From the NCBI GenBank assembly GCA_903884655.1, contig CAISFO010000013.1, forward strand, positions 1 through 45,588: a DNA stretch of 45,588 nt, in the 5' to 3' direction. This DNA is from an uncultured Holophagaceae bacterium (lineage in GTDB: Bacteria > Acidobacteriota > Holophagae > Holophagales > Holophagaceae). The notes under the pieces are model-generated. The model was given only the letters and a program-made list of their open reading frames with translations, was not told the origin of the DNA and ran no database searches. This document shows positions 16,757 to 24,447 of the stretch, piece by piece. Both the position numbers and the translations under genes were made by a program. How positions within the stretch are numbered: position 1 is the stretch's first letter; each line of letters begins with the position of its first letter.

Positions 16757-17581
16757 ATGATCAACCCCCTCGACTGGGACCTCGGGAACGTGCCACCGGG
16801 CGTGGCCTGGGGTGGTGTGGACGAGGCGGGGCGGGGGGCCTGGGCCGGGCCCGTGGTGGCGGCCTGTGCCGTGCTGGACACGGAGACGGTGCGGAAATGG
16901 GGCCACGTGCTGCGGGGCGTGCGGGACAGCAAGCAGCTGAAACCGGAGCGGCGCGAGGCGCTGGCGGCAGAGCTGAAGGCCATCCTGCCCGCCTACGGCA
17001 TCGCGGAGCTGGATGCCATGGCCATCGACCGGGAGAACATCCTGGAGGCGACCATGATGGCCATGCGACAGTCCGTGGCGAATCTGCCCCTGCGCCCACG
17101 GCTCCTCTTCATTGATGGCAACCGCGGGCCCCGGACTGGCCTGCCGGAGCGGCTGGTGGTGGATGGCGACGCCCTCAGCTGCGCCATCGGCGCCGCCAGC
17201 ATATTGGCCAAGGCCCATCGCGATGCCCTGATGATCGGTCTGGACGCGACCAACCCGGGCTTCGGCTTCGGCCAGCACAAGGGCTACGGCACCGCCCTCC
17301 ACCGGGCGCGAATCCAGGAACTGGGCGTGAGCCCCGTCCATCGGCTCAGCTACGCGCCCGTCGCGAACCTGCAGCGACCGGACGAGGCCGTGCGGGACCG
17401 GCTGCGGCACAGTCTGGCGGGCTGCGCGTCAGTGACGGAACTCCGGGCCTGGGTGGACCTGGAGCTGCGGCCCGCCTACGGACAGCTGAAGCTGGTGTGG
17501 GTGGAAACCCTCCGGCGGCTCTATGCGGAGCGCCTGGTGCAGTTCAGCGACCTGGGGGGCTCGGACGAGGCTGGCGCATGA
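16757..17581 (+). CDS. rnhB: Ribonuclease HII
   Basis: 274 residues from the ATG at 16757; the longer upstream frame includes the intergenic heptamer repeat and is rejected. RNase HII removes RNA from RNA-DNA hybrids, including single ribonucleotides in DNA. Motifs are GGVDEAGRGAWAGPVVAA with Asp22 and Glu23, DSKQL, LLFIDGNR with Asp120, and SILAKAHRD with the last acidic residue near 156. About 60 C-terminal residues beyond the catalytic core make it longer than the typical 200-residue enzyme. Its stop overlaps the Nudix gene start (ATGA). Confidence 0.95.
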   Translation: MINPLDWDLGNVPPGVAWGGVDEAGRGAWAGPVVAACAVLDTETVRKWGHVLRGVRDSKQLKPERREALAAELKAILPAYGIAELDAMAIDRENILEATMMAMRQSVANLPLRPRLLFIDGNRGPRTGLPERLVVDGDALSCAIGAASILAKAHRDALMIGLDATNPGFGFGQHKGYGTALHRARIQELGVSPVHRLSYAPVANLQRPDEAVRDRLRHSLAGCASVTELRAWVDLELRPAYGQLKLVWVETLRRLYAERLVQFSDLGGSDEAGA

Positions 17582-17967
17582 CCGCCGTGGTCCTGGCCCT
17601 GCTGAGGCGTGGCGATCGATGGTTCCTGCAGCGCAGGCATCCTGCCAACCCGGTGTACCCCGGCCTCTGGGAATTCCCCGGCGGCAAGATCGAAACGGGA
17701 GAATCGATGCAGGCAGCCCTGCAGCGGGAGCTCCTGGAGGAAGTGGGTCTGGTCCTGCGTTCGGCACAGGCCTGTCCCGCGCAGGAGGGAACTCTGACCC
17801 TCCTTCCTTACGTGGTCGACGCTGAAGGGGACCCGCAAACGGAACTGGCCTGGGGCTGGTTCACCCCGGCCGAGATGCTCCGGCTGCCCATTCCTCCCAG
17901 GAACCCTGCGCTGATCGCGCTGCTGGCGGCGGAACCTCGGCCCACACCGTCTCATCTGATAGGCTGA
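17578..17967 (+). CDS. Nudix (MutT-type) hydrolase
   Basis: 129 residues from the ATG at 17578, overlapping the rnhB stop. The Nudix box is complete: GKIETGESMQAALQ followed by RELLEEVGL. LWEFPGG precedes it, as in MutT and 8-oxo-dGTP diphosphatases. Position after a ribonucleotide-excision nuclease suits a nucleotide-pool-cleaning role, but the substrate is not proven. tolB starts 16 bases downstream. Confidence 0.92.
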   Translation: MTAVVLALLRRGDRWFLQRRHPANPVYPGLWEFPGGKIETGESMQAALQRELLEEVGLVLRSAQACPAQEGTLTLLPYVVDAEGDPQTELAWGWFTPAEMLRLPIPPRNPALIALLAAEPRPTPSHLIG

Positions 17968-17983
17968 AGACCCCGGAGATGCC

Positions 17984-19264
17984 ATGCCGCGATTCCTCGT
18001 TCGGATCTTCCTCTGCGCCCTGGTGGCGTCGGGGTTGAGGGCCCAGCAGACCGAAGTGGTGCTGACGGCCACCAGCAGCGCCAAGCTGGTGCTGGCCATG
18101 CCTGCGCCCAAGACCAGCGGCCTGGATGCCGCACTCGTCGCCACGGAGTACAGCGCCGTCCTCCAACGGGATCTGGATGAATCCGGCGTCATCGCCGTAC
18201 TGCAGGAGCGGCTTCCCGCCGAGGGCGCGGCCGTGAAGGCCTGGAAGGAAGCCGGGGCCCAGTGGCTGCTGAGCGCGAAGCTGACCAGGGCCGCCAATGG
18301 CGAGCTCCAGCTGGAAGCCTCCGCCCTGGACACCGCCGCGGAAAAAGGCGTGTTCAACCGAACCTACCATGCCAACAAGATCGTGCCCCTGCGCTACCTC
18401 GCCCACTACCTGGCCGACGATCTGGTGGGCCGGCTGACGGGGGAGAAAGGTGTGGCTTCCAGCCGCATCGTGTTCGTGCGCCAGACCTCGCCAGGGGTGA
18501 AGGAGCTCTTCCAGGTGGACCGCGATGGCGCCGGTCTCATCCAGCTCACCCGGTACGGCAGCCTCACCCTCTCGCCCAGCGTGGCGAGCGATGGCCGCCT
18601 GGCCTACGTCACCTACAAGGGGGGCGCCCCCGAGATCTGGGGCCAGCGCAAGAAGGATGGACCCCATGAAAAGCTCTATCCCGTCAGCGGAGCAGGAGGG
18701 ATGCTGACTTCGCCGGTGTGGTCTCCGGACGGCAAGCGCCTGGCCTTCGTGCAGGGCGACCGGCGTGGCAACAGCGACATCATGGTGCTGGATCTGGGTT
18801 CGCTCCGGGCCCGGCGGCTGACGGACAGCAACGGGATCAACACGGAGCCCAGTTGGAATCCCAACGGGAATCAGATCGCCTTCACCTCCGATCGGGAGGG
18901 CGGACCCCAGGTCTTCCTCATGCAGGATGACGGGTCGAACCTCCGGCGCCTGACCAGCGAGGGCCTCTACAACGCCAGCCCCGCCTGGAGCCCCAATGGG
19001 GCCATGATCGCCTACGTGTCCCGCTTTGAAGGCAAGTTCGATCTTTTCGTCTACAAGCTGGGAGAAGGCAGGGCCTACCAGATCACCACCGGCGTGAGCA
19101 CCTCCGAATCCCCCGCCTGGTCGCCGGACGAACGAAGAATGGTATTCACCAGCAACCGATTCGGATCTTCCCAGCTCTTCACCACCGATCTCTCGGGCCG
19201 CCAGATCCTCCGCCTGTCGGAGCTTGCGGGGTGCCAGAGCCCCCGATGGATCCGCGGACACTGA
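17984..19264 (+). CDS. tolB: Tol-Pal system protein TolB
   Basis: 426 residues with an N-terminal signal peptide (cleavage after about GLRAQ). Residues about 25-165 form the TolB N-terminal alpha/beta domain; about 170-425 are a beta-propeller with WSPDGKRLAFV, WNPNGNQIAFTSDREG, WSPNGAMIAYVS and WSPDERRMVFTSNR blades. TolB is periplasmic and binds Pal and TolA during outer-membrane constriction at division. A GGAG site lies before the ATG. pal follows after 65 bases. TolQ, TolR and TolA are not in this window. Confidence 0.95.
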   Translation: MPRFLVRIFLCALVASGLRAQQTEVVLTATSSAKLVLAMPAPKTSGLDAALVATEYSAVLQRDLDESGVIAVLQERLPAEGAAVKAWKEAGAQWLLSAKLTRAANGELQLEASALDTAAEKGVFNRTYHANKIVPLRYLAHYLADDLVGRLTGEKGVASSRIVFVRQTSPGVKELFQVDRDGAGLIQLTRYGSLTLSPSVASDGRLAYVTYKGGAPEIWGQRKKDGPHEKLYPVSGAGGMLTSPVWSPDGKRLAFVQGDRRGNSDIMVLDLGSLRARRLTDSNGINTEPSWNPNGNQIAFTSDREGGPQVFLMQDDGSNLRRLTSEGLYNASPAWSPNGAMIAYVSRFEGKFDLFVYKLGEGRAYQITTGVSTSESPAWSPDERRMVFTSNRFGSSQLFTTDLSGRQILRLSELAGCQSPRWIRGH

Positions 19265-19329
19265 AAAATTCTGGCAATTCCCTACTCCCCAGCGATCTAT
19301 ACTCAGGTTTATCCAGGAGGAAATACCCC

Positions 19330-20049
19330 ATGCGATACGGAACTTACCTCGTCCCTGCGGCCATCGTGATCACACTCGGCAGCCTGGCTTGCAAGCCCCC
19401 CAAGACCGCCGAACAGATCAAGCAGGAGACCCAGGCCGCTTTCAACGAGGGCGTCCAGGCCTTCCAGGACGGGAAAGCCCGCACCGCCAATCCCTATCTG
19501 AACGACAAGGAAAACCCCCACAAGATGCAGGGCTGGAATGACGGCTGGGACAAGGCCGCCGCCGACAAGGCCGCCGCCGACCGGGCTGCCGCCGACAAGG
19601 CTGTTGCCGACCGGGCCGCCGCCGACCGGGCCGCCGCCGACAAGGCCGCCGCCGCCGAAGAAGCCGCCCGCAAGGCCGCCGAAGCCGACAAGGCCGCCGC
19701 CTTCAAGAAGGCCGCCGATGCCGCCCTGGTGAACATCCACTTCGACTACGACAAGGCCGAGATCAAGGAGAAGGACCGGGCCATCCTCCAGGGCGTCGCC
19801 GAATTCATGAAGGCCTTCCCTGCGGCCAAGGTGGAAATCGAAGGCCACTGCGACGAGCGGGGCACCAACGAGTACAACCTCGCGCTGGGCAACCGCCGTG
19901 CCGCCGCCGCCCTCGCCTATTTGAAGACCCTGGGCGTGGACGATGCCCGCTTCACCACCATCAGCTTCGGCAAGGAGAAGCCCCTTTGTGCCGAGGCCAA
20001 GGAAGGCTGCTGGAGCCTGAACCGCCGCGGCGAGTTCAAGCTTAAGTAG
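19330..20049 (+). CDS. pal: Peptidoglycan-associated lipoprotein Pal
   Basis: 239 residues from the ATG at 19330, 5 bases after a strong AGGAGGAAA-type site region. The lipobox is GSLAC (Cys21). Residues about 75-125 are Ala-rich pentapeptide repeats (KAAAD/RAAAD), probably a long helix. The OmpA-like domain follows (about 130-235) with VNIHFDYDKAEIKEKDR and EGHCDERGTNEYNLALGNRRA, containing the usual peptidoglycan-binding Asp and Arg. Pal anchors the outer membrane to the wall with TolB. The helical insert makes it longer than the typical 170-residue Pal and could set the reach between membrane and wall. Confidence 0.95.
   Translation: MRYGTYLVPAAIVITLGSLACKPPKTAEQIKQETQAAFNEGVQAFQDGKARTANPYLNDKENPHKMQGWNDGWDKAAADKAAADRAAADKAVADRAAADRAAADKAAAAEEAARKAAEADKAAAFKKAADAALVNIHFDYDKAEIKEKDRAILQGVAEFMKAFPAAKVEIEGHCDERGTNEYNLALGNRRAAAALAYLKTLGVDDARFTTISFGKEKPLCAEAKEGCWSLNRRGEFKLK
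19552..19656 (+). repeat. 15-bp in-frame tandem repeat inside pal
   Basis: Seven 15-base units encode KAAAD, KAAAD, RAAAD, KAVAD, RAAAD, RAAAD and KAAAA. Unit changes would alter protein length without a frameshift. Confidence 0.8.
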
Positions 20050-20067
20050 TCAGGTTCTTGACGTGCG

Positions 20068-20098
20068 AAGCGGGGGCAGTCGCCCCCGCTTTTCGTTT
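20068..20098 (+). terminator. Rho-independent terminator after pal
   Basis: AAGCGGGGGC (20068-20077), loop AGTC, GCCCCCGCTT (20082-20091) and then TTCGTTT. It starts 18 bases after the stop of pal and 27 bases before the next gene, so it may partly separate tolB-pal from the cpoB-like gene. Confidence 0.85.
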
Positions 20099-20124
20099 AG
20101 GATGGTACCAATCCAGGAGTTCCC

Positions 20125-20844
20125 ATGAGCAACCGCCTGATGCTGCTTCCCGCCCTGGCCGCCGTGCTGGCGATCGGCTGTGGATCGGAAGATCAGCTCC
20201 GCAAAGTGGAAATGGAAGTGGGCGACCTCAAGCTGGAGGTCTTCAAGCTGCGGCAGGTTGTCGAGGAGGGCAACAAGAAGGCCCAGGTGGATCAGCAGGC
20301 GGCCGCGGAAGCCCGAACCCAGGACCGCCGCTTCCAGGCGGACCTGCAGGAGAGCCTGCGCCAGGTGCAGGACACCACCCGGGTGCTGAACAACCGCCTC
20401 AGCGATGGTCAGGCCAAGCCTCGCACCAAACCAGCTGCCGATCCCCAGCCATCCCGGATGGCGGCGGCCGAGGACGAGCGGGCCTTCAACGCCGCAGTGC
20501 TGGACTACAACCGGGGCAACTATGCCCTTGCAGCAGAGGGGCTGGATCTGTTCCTGACCACCTACCCCCAGAGTGCCAAGCGCCCTGACGCCCTGTTCTT
20601 CCTGGGCCTCTGCCAGTACAACCTGCGGGCCTACGACAAGGCCCAGCCGGCCTTCGAACGGATCATCAAGGACCACGCGGCTTCGCCCCAGTTCCTGCCC
20701 GCCAAGCTCAAGCGCGCCCAATGCCTCCTCAAACAGGGGCTCAAGCCCGCTGCGGTGATCGCCTTCCGGGAACTGGTGGAGGGCTTCCCGGGTAGCGCCG
20801 AAGCTCGCACGGCCCAGCAGGAACTGAGCGACCTCGGCCTTTGA
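20125..20844 (+). CDS. CpoB/YbgF-like Tol-Pal accessory lipoprotein
   Basis: 239 residues. A lipoprotein signal ends at LAIGC (Cys19). Residues about 22-95 form a charged coiled coil, and residues about 118-235 contain three TPR-like repeats (FNAAVLDYNRGNYALAAEGL, DALFFLGLCQYNLRAYDKA, KLKRAQCLLKQGLKPAAV). This is the YbgF/CpoB architecture, which coordinates the Tol machine with peptidoglycan synthesis in E. coli. The lipid anchor differs from E. coli CpoB, which is soluble. An AGGAG site precedes the ATG. Confidence 0.88.
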   Translation: MSNRLMLLPALAAVLAIGCGSEDQLRKVEMEVGDLKLEVFKLRQVVEEGNKKAQVDQQAAAEARTQDRRFQADLQESLRQVQDTTRVLNNRLSDGQAKPRTKPAADPQPSRMAAAEDERAFNAAVLDYNRGNYALAAEGLDLFLTTYPQSAKRPDALFFLGLCQYNLRAYDKAQPAFERIIKDHAASPQFLPAKLKRAQCLLKQGLKPAAVIAFRELVEGFPGSAEARTAQQELSDLGL

Positions 20845-20852
20845 ACCGGCCC

Positions 20853-21836
20853 ATGGGGGATCCCGAAATCTGGCGTGTTCCGGTCCGCGTGGATTTCGCG
20901 GGGGGCACGCTTGACCTTTGGCCCATCTACGCCATGCTGGGCGTCTGCGTCACCGTAAACGCCGCAGTGGACCTTTGGATCGAACTGCGGGTGGGACGGA
21001 GGGGCTCTGGCTACCACCTCGCCAGCCGGGATCTGGGTCAGGACCTGACTTTCGCTTCCTGGCCCCGGGAGGTGCCATCCAAGCTCTCCTGGGTCTGGCG
21101 GGTGCTGGACGCCTCCGGGGCACCGCCGGCCGACCTGTCCATCCACAGCCCCGTTCCCCAGGGCTCTGGACTGGGGGTGTCCTCCTGTCTGGGCGTGGGC
21201 CTGTTGGGAGCAGCCCTCGAACAGGAGGCTGTTGAAGGTCTTGCTTCCAAAGTGCCTCTGCTAAGGGACTTGGAAAGCAGAGAGCTTCAGACTCCCACCG
21301 GCTGGCAGGACTACTATCCGGCTGCGCTGGGTGGTGCCCTCGCCCTGCACTGGGACGGGCCCGCCCCCCGCTGGCAGCGGCTGGAGCCGCACCCGGGGCT
21401 GCTGGCGGATCTGGTGGTGTTCTACACCGGCAAGCCACACCACTCCGGGATGACGAACTGGGAAGCCTACAAGCGCTTCATCGAAGGCGACGCCCAGACG
21501 CGACAATCGCTGTCCGAGATCCGGGAGATCGCCCGGGAGATGGCCCTGGCGTTGCCCGCTGACCCAAGTGCCGTGGCCGAATTGCTGGAACGGGAAGGGC
21601 AGGCGCGGATGCGGATGTCGCCGGCCGTCGAGACCGATGCCATGCGGGCGGTGCGGAGCCGGGGCCACCAGGAAGGCTGGTTCGCGGGCATGAAGCCCTG
21701 CGGGGCGGGCGGGGGCGGCTGCTGCCTGCTCGTCGTGAAGGATGGACGGCGCGAGGCTGCCGAGGCCGCCCTGCGGAACCTGGGTCTGCCCCCGCTGGAC
21801 CTCCGCATCACGCCGAAGGGGCTGCACAGGCTTTGA
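20853..21836 (+). CDS. GHMP-family sugar kinase
   Basis: 327 residues from the ATG at 20853; a TTG at 20841 overlapping the previous stop is an alternative. Features of GHMP kinases are RVPVRVDFAGGTLDLWP near the N-terminus, the phosphate loop SPVPQGSGLGVSSCLG and the C-terminal KPCGAGGGGCCLLV. The closest overall feel is of D-glycero-D-manno-heptose 7-phosphate kinase-like or galactokinase-like proteins that phosphorylate a sugar for envelope glycans, but the substrate is not certain. It sits directly after the cpoB-like gene, probably co-transcribed, and its last 29 bases overlap the convergent mutY. Confidence 0.8.
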   Translation: MGDPEIWRVPVRVDFAGGTLDLWPIYAMLGVCVTVNAAVDLWIELRVGRRGSGYHLASRDLGQDLTFASWPREVPSKLSWVWRVLDASGAPPADLSIHSPVPQGSGLGVSSCLGVGLLGAALEQEAVEGLASKVPLLRDLESRELQTPTGWQDYYPAALGGALALHWDGPAPRWQRLEPHPGLLADLVVFYTGKPHHSGMTNWEAYKRFIEGDAQTRQSLSEIREIAREMALALPADPSAVAELLEREGQARMRMSPAVETDAMRAVRSRGHQEGWFAGMKPCGAGGGGCCLLVVKDGRREAAEAALRNLGLPPLDLRITPKGLHRL

Positions 21837-22908
21837 TCAACGCCCGTGCATCCGGCGCCTCCAGGGGGACCATGCCCGGCTGGTCCAGCAGGTCCCGGAG
21901 ACGCTGATCCCGCTTGCCGAGGGGCAGTCCCGCCAGATCCTTCCGGCTGATCCAGGCCAGTCCTTCCGCCGAAGCGAACCGGCCTTTCAGCTGGATGTGA
22001 AGGGGGCTCACGGCCTCGCGGCGGTGCGTGTAGACCTGGGTCCAGCCGGGCCAGGCGAAGATGGGCTGGGAGTCCAGGGTTCTGGGTTGTGGGGGGTGGT
22101 CCCCCGATGCCAGCGCGGGCCAGCGCCAGAGGCCCGCCAGCAGGCCCCTGGCGGCTGGTGCCCGCAGGAGGAACTGACCTTCGGCTTCCAAGGCGACCAG
22201 CCACAGGGCGCAGGCCTTGGGCTTGGTGCGCTTCGCCACCGGAGGGAGGTCTCTCGCCCTGCCGGCGAGGTGGGCTTGGCAGCGATCCGACAGGGGGCAG
22301 GCACGGCAGGTGGGTGCGGGAGTGCAGATGGTGGCGCCCAGTTCCATGATGGCCTGGGTGAGCCGGGAGGGACCAAGGTGCTCCAGGGCCGGGGCCAGCC
22401 AGGTCCGCAACTCCACCGCCCGGGCCTTGGGATCGCCCTCGATGAGGTGCAGCCTGGCCAGCACCCGGAAGGCGTTGCCATCCAGGGCCGGTGTGGGCCA
22501 CTGGAAGGCAATGGCACCCATGGCAGCGGCGGTGTACGGACCAAGACCAGGCAGCTGGGCCAACCCTTCCAGATCACCGGGCCAGCCGTCGGCGGCTACC
22601 GAACCCGCGGCGGCCTGGAGGAAGCGGGCGCGGCGATAGTAGCCCAGGCCCTCCCAGGCCTTGTGGACTTCGTCTTCGTCGGCCTGCGCGAGGCTTCGTG
22701 GATTCGGGAATTCCTCCAGCCAGCGATTGAAGTAGGGGATGACGGTGGCCACCTGTGTCTGCTGCAGCATCAGTTCGGATACCAGAACTGCGTAGGGATC
22801 CGGATGGGGCGTATCCAGATCCGCTGCCCGCCACGGCAGGTCCCGCCGCACCCGATCGAACCAGGGTGCCAGAGGTGCGAGGAGATCCGGGGAAGCAGGC
22901 CAAGACAT
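21808..22908 (-). CDS. mutY: A/G-specific adenine glycosylase MutY
   Basis: 366 residues. MutY removes adenine mispaired with 8-oxoguanine. The catalytic Glu45 is in VSELMLQQTQ, the helix-hairpin-helix is LPGLGPYTAAAMGAIAF and the catalytic Asp143 is in ALDGNAFRVLAR. The iron-sulfur ligands are Cys195, Cys201, Cys204 and Cys210; the first spacing is five residues, where the family usually has six. A C-terminal Nudix-like domain (about 230-350) recognises the oxidised base. Its 3' end overlaps the convergent kinase gene by 29 bases. Confidence 0.95.
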   Translation of the reverse strand: MSWPASPDLLAPLAPWFDRVRRDLPWRAADLDTPHPDPYAVLVSELMLQQTQVATVIPYFNRWLEEFPNPRSLAQADEDEVHKAWEGLGYYRRARFLQAAAGSVAADGWPGDLEGLAQLPGLGPYTAAAMGAIAFQWPTPALDGNAFRVLARLHLIEGDPKARAVELRTWLAPALEHLGPSRLTQAIMELGATICTPAPTCRACPLSDRCQAHLAGRARDLPPVAKRTKPKACALWLVALEAEGQFLLRAPAARGLLAGLWRWPALASGDHPPQPRTLDSQPIFAWPGWTQVYTHRREAVSPLHIQLKGRFASAEGLAWISRKDLAGLPLGKRDQRLRDLLDQPGMVPLEAPDARALIKACAAPSA

Positions 22909-22922
22909 CTGTAGAAGCTACC

Positions 22923-22943
22923 AGCTGTCAGCTGTCAGCCACT
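22923..22943. repeat. Period-7 repeat beside mutY
   Basis: AGCTGTC, AGCTGTC and AGCCACT follow each other between the mutY start and the tRNA terminator. It is another case of heptamer-like intergenic sequence. Confidence 0.5.
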
Positions 22944-22948
22944 GATAG

Positions 22949-22975
22949 CAAAAAAAGAGCGCCCTGCGGCGCTCT
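22949..22975 (-). terminator. Rho-independent terminator of tRNA-Leu
   Basis: On the minus strand, AGAGCGCC, loop GCAG and GGCGCTCT are followed by seven T. The hairpin begins 5 bases after the tRNA CCA end. Confidence 0.9.
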
Positions 22976-22980
22976 CTACT

Positions 22981-23066
22981 TGGTGCCCGCGAGCAGACTC
23001 GAACTGCTACGGCTTGTGGCCACCACCCCCTCAAGATGGCGTGTCTACCAATTTCACCACGCGGGC
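22981..23066 (-). tRNA. tRNA-Leu (anticodon GAG)
   Basis: The minus strand reads as an 86-base class II tRNA. The acceptor stem GCCCGCG pairs with CGCGGGC, followed by discriminator A and an encoded CCA. The D arm contains GGTGAAATTGGTAGACACGC, typical of leucine tRNAs. The anticodon stem is CCATC/GGTGG with loop TTGAGGG, giving anticodon GAG, which reads CUC and CUU. A long variable arm and the TTCGAGT T-loop follow. It lies 67 bases after secG, the same partnership as secG and the GAG leucine tRNA in E. coli. Confidence 0.96.
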
Positions 23067-23133
23067 AACGTGGAAGGTCAAGTGTCTCGCAAAGCGCGGA
23101 TGCGGTCAATGACCGGTTTCGCGGGCCGTGCGG

Positions 23134-23478
23134 CTACTTCTTAGCGGGAACCTGGGCAGGCACGGGAACCGGGGCCGGAGCAGGCGCCACAGGTGCGGGA
23201 GCTGTCGCCACGGGCTTGTCGGTGGTCTTCTCCAGCACCGAGCGGTTCTGCCGGATGATCAGGACCTCGATGAAGAGCGTCGTGGCCAGGAAGCCCCCGG
23301 CCAGCCAGTAGGTGGCCTTGGACAGGAAGGGCGTGGCCCCCTGGGCGCCGAAGGCCGAGTTGGCGCCACCCCCGCCGAAGGAGGCGCCGAGGCCACCCTT
23401 GGTGCCGGGCTGCAGCAGGATCGTCCCGATAAGGAGGATGCCGAAAATGATCAGAAGCGTGAGGGCGAGGCCGTTCAT
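23134..23478 (-). CDS. secG: Preprotein translocase subunit SecG
   Basis: 114 residues. Two membrane helices (about 4-22 and 55-76) flank the conserved cytoplasmic loop LLQPGTKGGLGASFGGGGANSAFG followed by a G-x-x-PFLSKATYW segment, the SecG signature. SecG assists SecYE and SecA in protein export. A Pro/Ala/Val-rich tail (about 90-112) is longer than in E. coli. The AGGAGG site lies well upstream of the ATG at 23478. It is co-oriented with the tRNA-Leu downstream. Confidence 0.95.
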   Translation of the reverse strand: MNGLALTLLIIFGILLIGTILLQPGTKGGLGASFGGGGANSAFGAQGATPFLSKATYWLAGGFLATTLFIEVLIIRQNRSVLEKTTDKPVATAPAPVAPAPAPVPVPAQVPAKK

Positions 23479-23586
23479 GGAAACTCCAACCTCCTAGTCT
23501 GACATGGCTGGCGGTTGGCAGCCAGAGCCCAGTGCTCCTGGACACCTTCGCACTCCCAGACGCACACTAGGCAGAGGAGGTCACCC

Positions 23587-24447
23587 ATGCGGCGAGTTTC
23601 CTGGCTGATCATTGCCCCCATCCTGCTTGTTCTCGGCTGCACCAGGCCCGCGGTCGAAGCCTTCCGCATGCGGCCTGCCCCGGTCCAGGTGACGGTGACC
23701 CTGCCCCCCCGTCTCCAGGACCGCGATTCCTTCCAGAAGGAGTACGCCTCCGCCCTCCGGGCCCGGCTTGCCACGCGCCTGATGGTGGTTCCGGAGGGCG
23801 TGAAGCCCCCGGTGGGTGCCGCCGAGCTGAGGGTGGAGATCAAGGACATTTCCCCCGCGCCGGGCCAGGCCAGTCCAGCGGCCATCGGCGTCGCCACCGG
23901 GGTCACGGTGGGCGCCCTCAGCGCGGCCTCGGGCAACCGGGGCTGGGGCCTCATGGATGGCCTCTTCTGGGGACTGTGGGCGGGCACGGTCGCATCCTCA
24001 CACCAGGACCGGGCGCAGAATCGCCTGGGCTACCGGCCCCAGGTGGTGAGGGCCCAGGTGAGTCTCGTGCAGCCGGGCAATCCCGAGCCCCTGTGGGTCG
24101 AGTCCATCGACCCGGAGGAAGTGGTGGGGTTCATGGATCCACTGCCCCGGGGCTACCGTGACGACGACGCACGCATCCGGGAGGAGGAGGCCAAGGGTTT
24201 CGCCCGGGTCGTCGTGCAGAAACTGTCCGCCTACTTCCAGCTGGTCCGATTGACGGAACAGCGGTTCTACGAAGATCCAGCGGCACCGCGACTGGAAAGG
24301 CCGGCTCCGGGACCGGATGGGGGTCCTCGCCCGACTCCGGAAGCGCCGCCCCCCCCGCCAAGTTTCGTGCCGCCACCACCGCCGCCCGTGCCGCCGCCCC
24401 CGCCGCCACCTGCGCCGGAATCCCTTCCTGAACCGAAGCACAGCTGA
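23587..24447 (+). CDS. Lipoprotein with polyproline tail, function unknown
   Basis: 286 residues from the ATG at 23587, with GAGGAGG 6 bases upstream. The lipobox is LVLGC (Cys18). Residues about 35-220 contain beta-rich segments and a small Gly/Ala-rich hydrophobic part (AAIGVATGVTVGALSAAS, then GLFWGLWAGTVASS) that resembles a glycine-zipper-like membrane stretch. The final 50 residues are a proline-rich tail with runs of seven or more Pro. I do not recognise a family. Its stop overlaps the zinc-ribbon gene start (TGATG), so the two are coupled. The pair lies on the opposite strand between secG and tpiA. Confidence 0.7.
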   Translation: MRRVSWLIIAPILLVLGCTRPAVEAFRMRPAPVQVTVTLPPRLQDRDSFQKEYASALRARLATRLMVVPEGVKPPVGAAELRVEIKDISPAPGQASPAAIGVATGVTVGALSAASGNRGWGLMDGLFWGLWAGTVASSHQDRAQNRLGYRPQVVRAQVSLVQPGNPEPLWVESIDPEEVVGFMDPLPRGYRDDDARIREEEAKGFARVVVQKLSAYFQLVRLTEQRFYEDPAAPRLERPAPGPDGGPRPTPEAPPPPPSFVPPPPPPVPPPPPPPAPESLPEPKHS

